NCBI RefSeq assembly: GCF_002154605.1
Contig: NZ_MUNE01000030.1
Coordinates: forward strand, 1-42,843
Length of the DNA: 42,843 nucleotides
Source: Streptomyces milbemycinicus
GTDB lineage: Bacteria; Actinomycetota; Actinomycetes; Streptomycetales; Streptomycetaceae
Direction: 5' to 3'
Position 1 is the stretch's first letter; each line of letters begins with the position of its first letter. Below are positions 1 through 8,112 of this stretch, piece by piece. Below the pieces are notes generated by a model that ran no database searches, was not told where the DNA came from, and was given only the letters and a program-made list of their open reading frames with translations. Made by a program: the position numbers and the translations under genes.

Positions 1-127
1 CGGCCTCGGCCGCCGTGCGCGCCGACTCCGTCAGCTCGCGCACCTGGCCGGCGATGCCGGCCGCGGCGAGGGCGCGGGCCACCTGCATGCTGCGAACGGG
101 CAGGGACGTACTTTCCTGGGACGCCAT
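1..127 (-). CDS. YbaK/EbsC-type deacylase-like protein, N-terminal part only
   Basis: Only the first ~42 codons are inside the window; the gene runs off the left edge. The visible protein begins MASQESTSLPVRSMQVARAL and continues with a VRELTESARTAAEA stretch. In my memory of the family, this is how YbaK/EbsC/ProX-type (misacylated aminoacyl-tRNA deacylase-like) proteins begin: a helix, then 'V.EL..S.RTAAEAA'. The ATG at 127-125 has a strong Shine-Dalgarno (GGAGGAG) just upstream on the minus strand. It diverges from the XRE-cupin gene at 249, and the palindrome at 161-192 lies between them, so both may answer to that regulator. The assignment rests on a short N-terminus and is tentative. Confidence 0.55.
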   Translation of the reverse strand, partial: MASQESTSLPVRSMQVARALAAAGIAGQVRELTESARTAAEA

Positions 128-160
128 GTGACTCCTCCATGCAGCGTTGCACCATCGTGC

Positions 161-192
161 GTTCCATATACAGAACGTTCTGCATGTGGAAC
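161..192. promoter_or_regulatory. 32-bp palindromic operator between divergent genes
   Basis: The site has outer arms GTTCCA (161-166) and TGGAAC (187-192) and a perfect 12-bp core CAGAACGTTCTG (171-182), all sharing one centre (176/177). Fourteen of 16 position pairs are complementary. It lies 34 bp upstream of the YbaK-like start and 57 bp upstream of the XRE-cupin start. The likely binder is the XRE protein encoded next door (autoregulation plus control of the divergent gene); that is inference. Confidence 0.6.
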
Positions 193-248
193 GATAGATC
201 TCGCGGGGCACCAGATCAACCGAGCCTCGGTGGCGAGAAGGGGTAGCC

Positions 249-767
249 ATGGATCTGGCCGCTCGCGTCGGCTTGCGCCTGCGGGAATTGCGCGAAGCGC
301 AGGATTTGTCACTGTCCGAGCTGGCGCGCAGGTCCGCCATCGGCAAGGGAACACTCTCCGAACTGGAAGGCGGACGGCGCAACCCCACGCTGGAAACGCT
401 CTACGCCCTCACGACAGCACTCAACGTGCCCCTCAGCACAGCACTGCACGGACTCGCGCTTCCCGCCGAGATCTCCGGTCGCGCCGTGGACGCCGTCCTC
501 ACCGAGCGATTCGAAGACGCCTCCGCGGTCACGGAAACCTACCGAATACGCATCCGCGCCGGAACGACACAGGAGTCCGCCGCCCACTCCCCCGGCACCA
601 CGGAGCACATCGTCGTACTCGCGGGCACCGCACGAGTCGGTAGCCTTTCCGCCCCTGTCTCGATCGGTCCTGGTATGCACGGGAGTTGGGCCGCGGACGT
701 GCCGCACCTGTATCAGGCACCATTCGGAGACGTCGAGGCGCTGCTGGTCGTGCGCCACCCGCAGTGA
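249..767 (+). CDS. XRE-family transcriptional regulator with C-terminal cupin-like domain
   Basis: This 172-residue protein has a Cro/CI-type helix-turn-helix at about residues 8-62 (LRLRELREAQDLSLSELARR, then IGKGTLSELEGGRRNPTLET). A small beta-rich cupin-like sensor domain follows at about 95-168 (TTEHIVVLAGTARVG...HGSWAADVPHLYQ). XRE-cupin proteins usually sense small metabolites and repress a neighbouring transport or metabolic gene. The ATG at 249 is preceded by GAAGGGG at a good distance. The gene diverges from the YbaK-like gene across a 32-bp palindrome that is the obvious candidate operator. The cupin part is slightly short compared with typical ~190-residue relatives, and I cannot see a clear metal-binding His set. 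Confidence 0.88.
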   Translation: MDLAARVGLRLRELREAQDLSLSELARRSAIGKGTLSELEGGRRNPTLETLYALTTALNVPLSTALHGLALPAEISGRAVDAVLTERFEDASAVTETYRIRIRAGTTQESAAHSPGTTEHIVVLAGTARVGSLSAPVSIGPGMHGSWAADVPHLYQAPFGDVEALLVVRHPQ

Positions 768-818
768 TGCACCATCGGCCCCGCACCGGACCGACGGGGT
801 CCGCCCTCGTTGTCCCTC

Positions 819-2216
819 ATGTCCACAGACGCAGTCATCGAGCAGGAGAGCACATTGGCCACCACAGCCCCACAAGGCGTCCCCTCCCCGTCGCCCAGGC
901 CCGGTCCCGGTGCCAGGCCCCTGCCGCCGGAGCTCGCCCCGGAGGCCGTCAAGCGGTGGCACTCGACCTCGGGGGCAGTGGTCGACCTGCTGGCCCAGGC
1001 GCGCGAGCTCGGCGGGGTCAGCGCGGTGCGCCTCGGCCCACGCCCCACCGTGCTGGTCACCGACCCTCAGGCGGTGCAGCACGTCCTCGCCCTGCACCCC
1101 GACCGCTACGTCAAGCGCTCCCATCGGGCCCGCGTGCTGGTGGGAGACGGGGTGCTCTCGGCCGTCGGGGAACCGTGGAAGCGTCAGCGCCGCCTTCTCC
1201 AGGCCCAGTTCACCGGAGCGGGGATCCGCCGCTACGAGCAGCGGATCGTCGGTGCCGCACGCCGCGCCGCCGACCACTGGGCGGAGTGCGCCCGTACCGG
1301 CACGCCGACCGACGTCGGCGACGACATGCGCTTCTTCGCTCTGGACACCATCTGGCGCTCCCTCACCGGCCACCCCCTCGACGAGACCACGAACCGCGAA
1401 CTCGCCGCGGTCGAGGCGGTGGGGGCCGCCCTACCTGCCACCCCCTCCGCGTCGGCCGACGTAGCCGAGCTGCGCGCCGCCGTGGCCGCGGACCTCGCGA
1501 GGATCGACGCCGTCGCCGAACACGCGATCGCGGCCGCCCGCCGAGGAGAGGCGGGACCGGAAGGCCCCGGCCTGCTGCGCGTCCTGGTGGAGGCCGGTCA
1601 GACCCACGCCGAGTACACCGACCAGCTGATCCGCGACGAACTGGTCACCCTGCTCGCCGCCGGTCACGAGACCACCGCCACGACGCTGTCCTGGCTGTAT
1701 CTACTGCTCGACCGCCACCCCGAAGCCCGCCGCTGGGCCCTGAACGCGGGCCCCGCGGGCTCACCCGAGCGCGAGAAGGCCTTCCGGGCTCTCGCCTCGG
1801 AGACCCTGCGGCTCTATCCGCCGGCATGGCTGATCCCCCGTCACGCCACGGAGGACGACGCCCTCGCCGGCTACCACATCGCGGCCAGCACCGACATCTA
1901 CGTATGCCCGTACCTCACCCACCGCGACCCGGCGCTGTGGCCGGAGCCCGAGCGATTCGACCCCGAGCGGTTCACCACCGCGGACGAGGGCCGCCCCTCC
2001 TCCCGGCACGGCGCGTACTCCCCCTTCGGCCTCGGCGCACGAGCATGCCTGGGCGCGCAGTTCGCCATGCGCGAGATGACCATGCTCCTGGAGCACCTGC
2101 TGCCCGCCTTCACCCCCTCCTTCCACACCACCCCACCCTCGGCCGTCTTCGGGCTCACCGTCCGCCCCGACGGTCCGACGCCCGCCACCATCACACCCAC
2201 TCCGAACGGTTCATAG
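819..2216 (+). CDS. Cytochrome P450
   Basis: This haem monooxygenase has all class motifs: I-helix LLAAGHETTATTLSW, K-helix ExxR in SETLRLYPP, and the haem loop FGLGARACLG with Cys410 as thiolate ligand. Length (~465 residues) is normal for a soluble bacterial P450. Three in-frame starts compete: TTG 810, ATG 819 and TTG 855. The last has the best Shine-Dalgarno (GGAGAG) and would give a protein starting just before the Pro-rich segment, so the true N-terminus may be 12 residues shorter than given here. The gene follows the XRE-cupin gene by 51 bp on the same strand and may be co-transcribed. No ferredoxin or reductase gene is nearby. Substrate unknown; the sequence resembles CYPs of terpenoid or fatty-acid type, but this is only an impression. 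Confidence 0.9.
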   Translation: MSTDAVIEQESTLATTAPQGVPSPSPRPGPGARPLPPELAPEAVKRWHSTSGAVVDLLAQARELGGVSAVRLGPRPTVLVTDPQAVQHVLALHPDRYVKRSHRARVLVGDGVLSAVGEPWKRQRRLLQAQFTGAGIRRYEQRIVGAARRAADHWAECARTGTPTDVGDDMRFFALDTIWRSLTGHPLDETTNRELAAVEAVGAALPATPSASADVAELRAAVAADLARIDAVAEHAIAAARRGEAGPEGPGLLRVLVEAGQTHAEYTDQLIRDELVTLLAAGHETTATTLSWLYLLLDRHPEARRWALNAGPAGSPEREKAFRALASETLRLYPPAWLIPRHATEDDALAGYHIAASTDIYVCPYLTHRDPALWPEPERFDPERFTTADEGRPSSRHGAYSPFGLGARACLGAQFAMREMTMLLEHLLPAFTPSFHTTPPSAVFGLTVRPDGPTPATITPTPNGS

Positions 2217-2545
2217 GGCGCCCGGGCACCTGCGGGCCGACTCACTCGCTTGGAAAGCGGTCCGAAGGCGACCTCGGGAGGTGCGGGCCGCGCGCTGTAT
2301 TCGACGTATTTGCGGCAAGCACGCCAACATCCCGCCCAGGATGGTCATCCCAGAGATACTGGACCGTTGAGCGCAGGATCGGCCGACCCTCGCACCACCC
2401 GTGACCAGCGAAACCCACCCGTACCGCTCCGGTAGCATGTTCGACTCACGACGATCACCCTCATCGCCCGTCCTACATAAGAAAAACACGCCATCCAGCA
2501 CACCGAGTAACTTATTCAACCAAATCTAGCAAATCGGCCAAATAA
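2217..2545. other. 329-bp intergenic stretch with falling GC
   Basis: No convincing gene is visible between the P450 and the PAP2 gene. From about 2440 the sequence turns noticeably AT-rich (for example the runs around 2475-2490 and 2505-2560), unlike the rest of the window, and this continues into the first codons of the next gene. It probably holds the PAP2 promoter. The composition shift suggests a junction of DNA with a different history. Confidence 0.5.
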
Positions 2546-3922
2546 TTGATATCCATACCACCGCGGGTGTTTTCGCGAATAAACAACAGAATTACGTTCG
2601 CCGCGTTGCGAGAACCACGGGCGATACTGTGGGCAACGGCGGGTGTGGTGACCCTCGGATTCTTCATCACGCTGGAGATCGCCGCGCGTCACTACGGCCT
2701 ACCGGGGCCGATGACCACCCAGGCGCAAGAGGTGATATTCGCCCCCAAATCGGGGCCGCTGCTGTACGCCAGTATGGCATTGATGATGGTGGTACTCACC
2801 TGGCGGCAACGGTTCATCGCGCTTGGTGCCGCGATCGGCATCGACGTCGTCTTCGTGCTGGTGCGATGGGCGGTCGGCGCCAAGATCACCGAGGGCCACC
2901 CCTTCGGGAACGGCGCGTTGTGGGTGATGTTGGGCTACGGGGTCATCGCTGTCACTCGCCGCACCGGCCGGGAGCGTGCCCTGCTGCTGAAGGGCGTCGG
3001 TCTTGGGCTACTGCTGGTGGCGGGCCGCAAGACCGGCGATACCTGGCTCCTCATCACGTCGAAGACCCGCCCAACCGTGCTCGACGAGTATGTGGCAACC
3101 GCCGATCATGCACTGGGCAACCCGTCGTGGCTGGTAGGCCGGATTGTCAGGGCCACCGACCCGATCGGCACCCACCTTCTCGACTGGGTCTACATACAGC
3201 TTGCGGTGGCCGCGGTCGTCGTCTCGCTGTACCAGCTGCGCCATGTGGCGGTCGAGCGCCGCTTCCCGAGCCATTATCTGGTGCGCACCTTTCTGGTGAT
3301 CGGCCTCGTCGGGCCGGCCATCTACATGATCTTCCCGGTGGTCGGGCCGATCTTCGCCTATGGCCCGGGCGCCTACGGCACCGGCGGCCTGCACTGGGCG
3401 GTGGCCGACCTATGGCCGGACACACCACCGCCGCTCAATCCCCCGCACCCGGTGCCGTACGACGACATCACCCCGCGCAACTGCATGCCCAGCCTGCACA
3501 CAGCGTGGGCTACCGCGATCTTCATTCATTCCCGCAAGGGCCCACGCATTCTGCGATTCGCCGGCACTTTCTGGCTGATTGCCACGCTCACCGCGACGCT
3601 GGGCTTCGGCTACCACTATGGCGTGGATCTCATCGCCGGTGTGGTGTTCACACTCACGATCGAGGCAGCTCTGCGCTCGCACGAACGTGGCTGGGACCGG
3701 TCAGGACTCCAGCTGGTCGCTTACGGCACAGCGGTCTTCGCCGCGCTCCTGGTGTCGTATCGCTATCTGCCGATGGAAATGGCCAAATATCCGTGGGTGT
3801 TCGGCCCGCTTCTCATCCTGGCGATGACGTCAGTGATCTACGCCTACGTACGGACCACCAAACTGTGGGAGCAGAAGACCACACCAGCGCCGCAACCGGA
3901 ACCGCAACCCGAACTGGTCTGA
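2546..3922 (+). CDS. PAP2-superfamily integral membrane phosphatase/phosphotransferase
   Basis: This 458-residue multi-pass membrane protein (about ten hydrophobic segments) has PAP2 signatures in its C-terminal half: RNCMPSLHTAWA around residues 312-322 (His318) and YHYGVDLIAGVV around 356-367 (His357, Asp361). These match the C2/C3 motifs of phosphatidic-acid phosphatase type 2 enzymes. Long actinobacterial versions act on lipid phosphates or inositol-phospholipid transfer; the specific substrate cannot be read here. The first motif (KxxxxxxRP) is not obvious. The start is uncertain: TTG 2546 lacks a clear Shine-Dalgarno, and GTG 2567 is in frame. Codon use is less GC-biased at third positions than in neighbouring genes, which fits acquisition from elsewhere. 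A strong hairpin follows the stop. Confidence 0.8.
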   Translation: MISIPPRVFSRINNRITFAALREPRAILWATAGVVTLGFFITLEIAARHYGLPGPMTTQAQEVIFAPKSGPLLYASMALMMVVLTWRQRFIALGAAIGIDVVFVLVRWAVGAKITEGHPFGNGALWVMLGYGVIAVTRRTGRERALLLKGVGLGLLLVAGRKTGDTWLLITSKTRPTVLDEYVATADHALGNPSWLVGRIVRATDPIGTHLLDWVYIQLAVAAVVVSLYQLRHVAVERRFPSHYLVRTFLVIGLVGPAIYMIFPVVGPIFAYGPGAYGTGGLHWAVADLWPDTPPPLNPPHPVPYDDITPRNCMPSLHTAWATAIFIHSRKGPRILRFAGTFWLIATLTATLGFGYHYGVDLIAGVVFTLTIEAALRSHERGWDRSGLQLVAYGTAVFAALLVSYRYLPMEMAKYPWVFGPLLILAMTSVIYAYVRTTKLWEQKTTPAPQPEPQPELV

Positions 3923-4007
3923 ATCGTGTTGCCCGTCGCAGGCCAGATGAATCTTGCTGGTCAGGCCGGCACGGCCGCGCTATGGCTGACCTGTCGCGCG
4001 TACCGAT

Positions 4008-4037
4008 GCTGGTCACGCCCGGAAGGACGTGACCAGC
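4008..4037. terminator. Hairpin between convergent genes
   Basis: A perfect 10-bp stem (GCTGGTCACG / CGTGACCAGC) encloses a 10-nt loop and sits between the convergent PAP2 and killer toxin-like genes. Its position and symmetry suit a bidirectional terminator. There is no U-tract, as is common in Streptomyces. Confidence 0.7.
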
Positions 4038-4066
4038 CCGCTTTCCGGCAGCCGGATGTCAGGTGG

Positions 4067-4420
4067 TCACAGGATCTGGATGGCGACGACCTTCGGCGGG
4101 CGGTTCGGGAAGGTGATGTCGTGCCAGCGCTCGATCTTCACCGAGTCGCCGTTGGCGTCGTAATAGATCAGGTCGTTGTTGCCCGTGGAGATACGGTCGA
4201 CCCACCATCCGCCGAAGTCGGTCTTGCCGGCGTTCGCGTAGCAGTCGACGCTCTGGCGGCCGTCGAGGTGCGACCAGATCTTCAAGAAGTTTTCGCCGCC
4301 GACGCATTGAACGTGGTCGATGGCGAAGGCGGTGCCGCTCGACACGCCGACAATTGACGCGGCTGCTGCGGCGAGCGCCACGGCCATGGAACAGACGGCC
4401 CGCTTGCTTTTCGAGATCAC
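4067..4420 (-). CDS. Secreted Streptomyces killer toxin-like protein (beta/gamma-crystallin fold)
   Basis: This 117-residue precursor has a Lys/Arg N-terminus, a hydrophobic core (MAVALAAAAASIVGV) and an AFA cleavage site giving a ~33-residue signal peptide. The predicted mature chain starts IDHVQCVGGENFLKIWSH and is exactly 84 residues, the length I recall for SKLP of Streptomyces sp. F-287. It carries the crystallin-type DFGGWWVDRISTGNNDLIYY block and two cysteines (VQC, VDC) that could pair. SKLP is reported to be toxic to yeasts and fungi. GTG 4420 was chosen because AAGGGGA lies just upstream and it begins right at the signal peptide; upstream in-frame ATGs would add a non-signal extension. 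Direct repeats at 4489-4518 lie in its presumed promoter. It neighbours an aminoglycoside phosphotransferase and an NLR-like gene. Confidence 0.87.
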   Translation of the reverse strand: MISKSKRAVCSMAVALAAAAASIVGVSSGTAFAIDHVQCVGGENFLKIWSHLDGRQSVDCYANAGKTDFGGWWVDRISTGNNDLIYYDANGDSVKIERWHDITFPNRPPKVVAIQIL

Positions 4421-4488
4421 AGATTCCCCTTCATGTGAATTGTCCCCCGCCCGGCAGCAACACTCCGAATGCGAACCGTAGGATCGAA

Positions 4489-4518
4489 GCATCACTCGAT
4501 CGAGCATCACTCGATCGT
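4489..4518. repeat. Tandem 15-bp repeat upstream of killer toxin-like gene
   Basis: Two head-to-tail copies of GCATCACTCGATCG plus one base occur at 4489-4503 and 4504-4518. A partial third GATCGAAGC begins at 4482. They lie 69-98 bp upstream of the toxin start codon and contain the self-complementary CGATCG. They may be regulatory iterons for the toxin gene; no binder is identified. Confidence 0.6.
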
Positions 4519-4623
4519 GGCGCCCACAGCCGGCCGCGAGCCGGTCCGGTCCCCCCAGTCACCCGCTCGCGCTGGTGGTCACGGGCGGCAACACCAACGA
4601 CCGCACCCAGTTCACCACCCCGC

Positions 4624-4665
4624 GCGAGGTGGCCCATGCGAGCCGCGAGGTGGCCCATGCGAGCG
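4624..4665. repeat. Tandem 21-bp duplication
   Basis: GCGAGGTGGCCCATGCGAGC plus one base is present twice in a row (4624-4644 and 4645-4665), differing only in the last base. It lies just downstream of the end of the phosphotransferase gene, in the short gap before the toxin promoter. It is probably a slippage duplication. Confidence 0.7.
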
Positions 4666-4679
4666 TCCTCAGGGACCCT

Positions 4680-5501
4680 TCAGCCCCAGGTGAGCGGGTC
4701 GAGATGAAGGTAAAAGCGCAGGCGGTCGTGGTCCAGGGCGATGCCGTACCTCTCGGCAAACGCCACGTCCGCTGCCCGTGCCCGCTCCTCGTCCGTCCAC
4801 GTCTCCCGCGCATTGGCGAGCACCAGTGCCAAGTCGGCATAGCGGTCGGCCAGTCCGAGGCGGCCCAGGTCGATGAAGCCCGACACGTCCAAGGTCTGCG
4901 GGTCGAGGATGATGTTGGGCAGGCACAGGTCCCCGTGGCAGACGACCGTGTCGGCGACCTCCTGTTCCCGACGCCGGGGTACCTGCCGGATGACGCGGGT
5001 CAGCAACTCCACAGCGGGCGTGTGCTGCTGCTCGACTGGAAGAAACTCCGGGTTTACGGCGTCACGGGCCACGACGTCGCCCGCCACGGCGACCATGGCA
5101 TCCAGGCCCCGGCGGAATGGGCACTCCGACACGGGCAGCTCATGCAGCCGACGGACCGCGTCCGCGATACGTTCCCATGACATCCGCAGATCCTCAGCGG
5201 AGACCTGATCAGCAGGTATGCCGGAGACCGCACTTGTCACCAAGCAGGCGCCCGAGTCACCGGAGTACCAGTCGAGCACCCGGGGGCCAGGTACGCCCTG
5301 ACCGCTGAGCCACGCGATCCGGTCGCGCTCGGCCTCCAGATCGGTTGCATCCGCAGCGGGTACGCACTTGGCATACCGGGTGGTGTCCGCACTGCGAAAG
5401 ACGGAGGCTCCCGACTCGCCCGCGGTGACAGACAACCAGTCACCGCCACCCACGCCGAACAGCACCGGCGATACGACCTGAGGTCCGGAGTGATCGCTCA
5501 T
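4680..5501 (-). CDS. aph(3''): APH(3'')-type aminoglycoside O-phosphotransferase
   Basis: This 273-residue protein fits the length of streptomycin 3''-phosphotransferases (about 270). It shows the Brenner-type catalytic loop CHGDLCLPNIILDPQT, followed by SGFIDLGRLGLADRYADLAL, which carries the Mg-binding Asp of the kinase fold. The N-terminus (PVLFGVGGGDWLSVTAGESG) has the nucleotide-positioning strands. The family transfers phosphate from ATP to an aminoglycoside hydroxyl in the cytosol. It could be a self-resistance gene, but no aminoglycoside biosynthesis gene lies in this window, so here it is an orphan. Start ATG 5501 was chosen by length match; an in-frame upstream start at 5543 would add 14 residues. 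Substrate preference (streptomycin versus others) is inferred only from general resemblance. Confidence 0.85.
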   Translation of the reverse strand: MSDHSGPQVVSPVLFGVGGGDWLSVTAGESGASVFRSADTTRYAKCVPAADATDLEAERDRIAWLSGQGVPGPRVLDWYSGDSGACLVTSAVSGIPADQVSAEDLRMSWERIADAVRRLHELPVSECPFRRGLDAMVAVAGDVVARDAVNPEFLPVEQQHTPAVELLTRVIRQVPRRREQEVADTVVCHGDLCLPNIILDPQTLDVSGFIDLGRLGLADRYADLALVLANARETWTDEERARAADVAFAERYGIALDHDRLRFYLHLDPLTWG

Positions 5502-5600
5502 AGCGGCCACTCTAACCAGCTCGGCATCCCAGCTCGCGGCCATATTTCCGCTCCTGCCACGTATCCCGCGTGCGGCAGGCCGTATTCCGAGCGAAACGGC

Positions 5601-8102
5601 CTAGTCGTCGTCGAAGCCGAAGTCGTCGGAGTCGTCGGAGTCGTCGCCGAACCCGTCGTCGAAAGTGTCGTCGCCGTAGTCCAGCCCGAAGTCCGCTACG
5701 GTCCACAGCACGGCGAAGTCGATAACACCATCCGTGTCGGGCACATCGGACACATCGGCGTCGGCGCGGTCCGGGCGTCGGGCACCCGTCCCCGCGGACC
5801 CCTCGTGGCGACCCTCGCCACTCGCGCGCCACACCCCCTGGCTGTCAGGCGCATGGGCGGTCTGCCGCCGGGCCGCGTCGACGGCCCGGCGGCGAGAGCC
5901 CCAGCCGCGGAGCTGACGCAGGCGGCCCCGTACCCGCTCGGCGTCCTGCGCCGGACCTCCGCGGTTGAAGACCTCCGCAGCGTGCTCGAACGCCTGCCGC
6001 GCGGGCCGCATGCGACCCGCCCGCAGGTGCACCAGGCCGAGGTTCTCCCATGCCTGGGCCTCCCGGCGGCTGTCTCCCCGGTCACGGGACAGCCCGGCGG
6101 CCCGCTCGTAATTCGCCGCGGCGTTCTGTCCGTCGCCACCGACACGCTGCGCGTCGGCGAGGTTCGCCAGCGACTCGGCGACACCGTCCACGTCGTGCGT
6201 CTGCTCGCGCAGCACCAGGGCTTCGGCGTGGCAGTCGGCCGCCCGGTGGTGAGCGCCTGTGCGCTGATGGAGGTTGCCCAGGGTGTCGAGGATGGCGGCC
6301 ACCGCGGCCGGATCGCCGCCGCGTCGGCAGATGGCAAGCCCCGATTCGTACCGGATGATCAAAGTGGCGGTGTCCCGCTCACGCGCACGGTATCGGTCGA
6401 GAAGCGCGAGCACGTCGCCGACCACCGCCGCGGCCCCGCTGCCGTCACCGGCCAGCAGGAAGAGCGTCATGGCGTTGCCGTAGTACGGCAGGGCGGACGA
6501 AGCACTGTACGACTGGGCGTGGATGTGGCCCAGTCGGCGCCGGCATTCCGCCTCCGCGCCCCGGTCCCCCGCCGAGTGCGCCGCGGACGCGGCCAGTTCC
6601 AGGACGGTCATCCGGTCGGCGGTGCGGTCGCGAAGCTCCAGATACCTCGTCAGCCCGAGGGCCAGCCGTACGGCCAGGCCGTGTGACCCCAGGGCTATCG
6701 CGGTCCGGACCGACTCGATCAGGATCGGGCGGTGTTCGTCCAGCCACCGGACGGCCTCCCCAACGCCCGTGAAGCGGTCGCCCTCCGCGGGCGCGGCGGC
6801 CGGGTCCAGCCACGTGTCGGCCTCGGTGGTGGCCGCTACGTGGAACCGCAGCAGCCGCTCGACGGCGTCCTTGCGCTGTGTGCAGGACTCCTCGGTTTGG
6901 GCCAGATCGGTGGCGTAGGACCACAGCAGGCCCTGGAAGCGGTGACCACCGAACCTCGGTCCGCTTGCCGCCAGCATGCGAGCCCGGGACAGCTCCATGA
7001 GCACGTCCGCCGCCTCGGCAACCGGCAGCCCACCGAGCGCCGCGGCCTCCTCAGCCCCGAAGTGCGCACCGGGATACAGCGACAGCAGCCGCAACAGCCG
7101 GGCCTGTCCGGCCGGCAGTCGGCCGCAGCACCGTGCGAATACCGCTCGGACAGGGTCCACTTGTATTTCCGGCGCGGACGGCCGCGGGGTGTCCTGCAAC
7201 CGGTCGGCCAGCGTTGGCACCGGCATCCGTCGGTCCGTCACCAGCCGGCCCACGGCCAGGTCCAGCGCGAGCGGGAGCCGGCCGCAGGCCATTGACAGCG
7301 CGCGGACCGCCTCCGGGTCGGTGGCCGCCCGACGGTCGTGCTCGTCCGCGGCCGCCAGCGCACGCACCACGAACTCGACGGCCTCCGAGGGCTCGAACAG
7401 GCCCAGAGCATGATGACACGCCCCCGCAAGCCCGCCACCCGTCAGCCGGTGTCGGCCGATGACGACCGCGCAGTTACGTGGATGCGGCGGCAGCAGCGGC
7501 TCCGCCTCGGCGAGCGAGGAGACGCTGTCCAGCACCACCAGCACCGGCTTGCCCCGCTTGGCGAGGGCGCTCACCACGGACCTGTACTGGGCCACGCGGC
7601 CGTCGGCCACCGCCGCGACCTGCGGCTCAGACACTCCCAGCGAGTGCAGCAGGCCGCCCAGCGCGGTGAACACGGCGGTCTCCGCCGAAGTTTCCGCGGC
7701 GCGGCCGACATCCGCGTAGATGCCCTTGACGTACCAGTGGCGCCGGACCGCCTCCCCGGCAGCACGCAGCGCCAGCGCCGTCTTCCCCACCCCGGCCTGA
7801 CCGGACAACATCAGCACGCTGTGTTCTGCCGCCCAGGCCCGCTGTGCCTGCCGCCTGGCCGCGCGCGTGGTACGCGCATGCGGAGGCGTTCTCGGGGCCT
7901 TAGGAGCCTTACGGGGGCTGAGGTCCGCCAGTAGCGCCTCAAGTTCGCGTGCACGGCCGAAGAAAACTTCCGGCCCGGGCGGCAGGCTGTCGGCCTCCCG
8001 GGAAGAGGCCGGGAAGGCGGTGACGAAAACACTGCTGATGCCGCCCGCCTGAACGACCGGGCCGAAATCCATTCCGCTGAACTCGTCGCGGGCATCCCCC
8101 AT
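5601..8102 (-). CDS. NB-ARC/TPR (NLR-like) protein with N-terminal RHIM-like motif
   Basis: This 833-residue protein has four visible parts. Residues ~7-27 contain EFSGMDFGPVVQAGGISSV, resembling the short Q-rich amyloid signalling motifs (BASS3/RHIM-like) described in actinobacterial NLRs. A nucleotide-binding ATPase follows, with Walker A GQAGVGKT at 101-108, a Walker B-like KPVLVVLDS and a GLP-type CGRLPLALDLA. Next come TPR repeats at roughly 480-730 (ETLGNLHQRTGAHHRA-type helices; DTLGNLHQ, ENLGLVHLRAGRM). Last is a strongly acidic tail of ~25 residues (DDSDDSDDFGFDDD). Such STAND proteins are regulators or immune switches that oligomerise on signal. There is no SARP or HTH domain. Start ATG 8102 has no good Shine-Dalgarno; the gene begins 10 bp after a truncated amidohydrolase reading frame on the same strand. 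Confidence 0.85.
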   Translation of the reverse strand: MGDARDEFSGMDFGPVVQAGGISSVFVTAFPASSREADSLPPGPEVFFGRARELEALLADLSPRKAPKAPRTPPHARTTRAARRQAQRAWAAEHSVLMLSGQAGVGKTALALRAAGEAVRRHWYVKGIYADVGRAAETSAETAVFTALGGLLHSLGVSEPQVAAVADGRVAQYRSVVSALAKRGKPVLVVLDSVSSLAEAEPLLPPHPRNCAVVIGRHRLTGGGLAGACHHALGLFEPSEAVEFVVRALAAADEHDRRAATDPEAVRALSMACGRLPLALDLAVGRLVTDRRMPVPTLADRLQDTPRPSAPEIQVDPVRAVFARCCGRLPAGQARLLRLLSLYPGAHFGAEEAAALGGLPVAEAADVLMELSRARMLAASGPRFGGHRFQGLLWSYATDLAQTEESCTQRKDAVERLLRFHVAATTEADTWLDPAAAPAEGDRFTGVGEAVRWLDEHRPILIESVRTAIALGSHGLAVRLALGLTRYLELRDRTADRMTVLELAASAAHSAGDRGAEAECRRRLGHIHAQSYSASSALPYYGNAMTLFLLAGDGSGAAAVVGDVLALLDRYRARERDTATLIIRYESGLAICRRGGDPAAVAAILDTLGNLHQRTGAHHRAADCHAEALVLREQTHDVDGVAESLANLADAQRVGGDGQNAAANYERAAGLSRDRGDSRREAQAWENLGLVHLRAGRMRPARQAFEHAAEVFNRGGPAQDAERVRGRLRQLRGWGSRRRAVDAARRQTAHAPDSQGVWRASGEGRHEGSAGTGARRPDRADADVSDVPDTDGVIDFAVLWTVADFGLDYGDDTFDDGFGDDSDDSDDFGFDDD

Positions 8103-8112
8103 GACGGAATTT

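Noticed and set aside
309..1373. Long minus-strand open frame (about 350 codons)
   Set aside because: Runs antisense across the XRE-cupin and P450 genes, has no family motifs, and shows the Gly/Arg-rich composition typical of shadow frames in GC-rich DNA.
686..2404. 572-codon plus-strand frame over the first P450
   Set aside because: Arg/Pro-rich shadow in another frame of the clear P450; no motif.
4482..4665. CRISPR array or mobile-element ends
   Set aside because: The direct repeats here are only two-copy, adjacent, without spacers, and there is no transposase gene.
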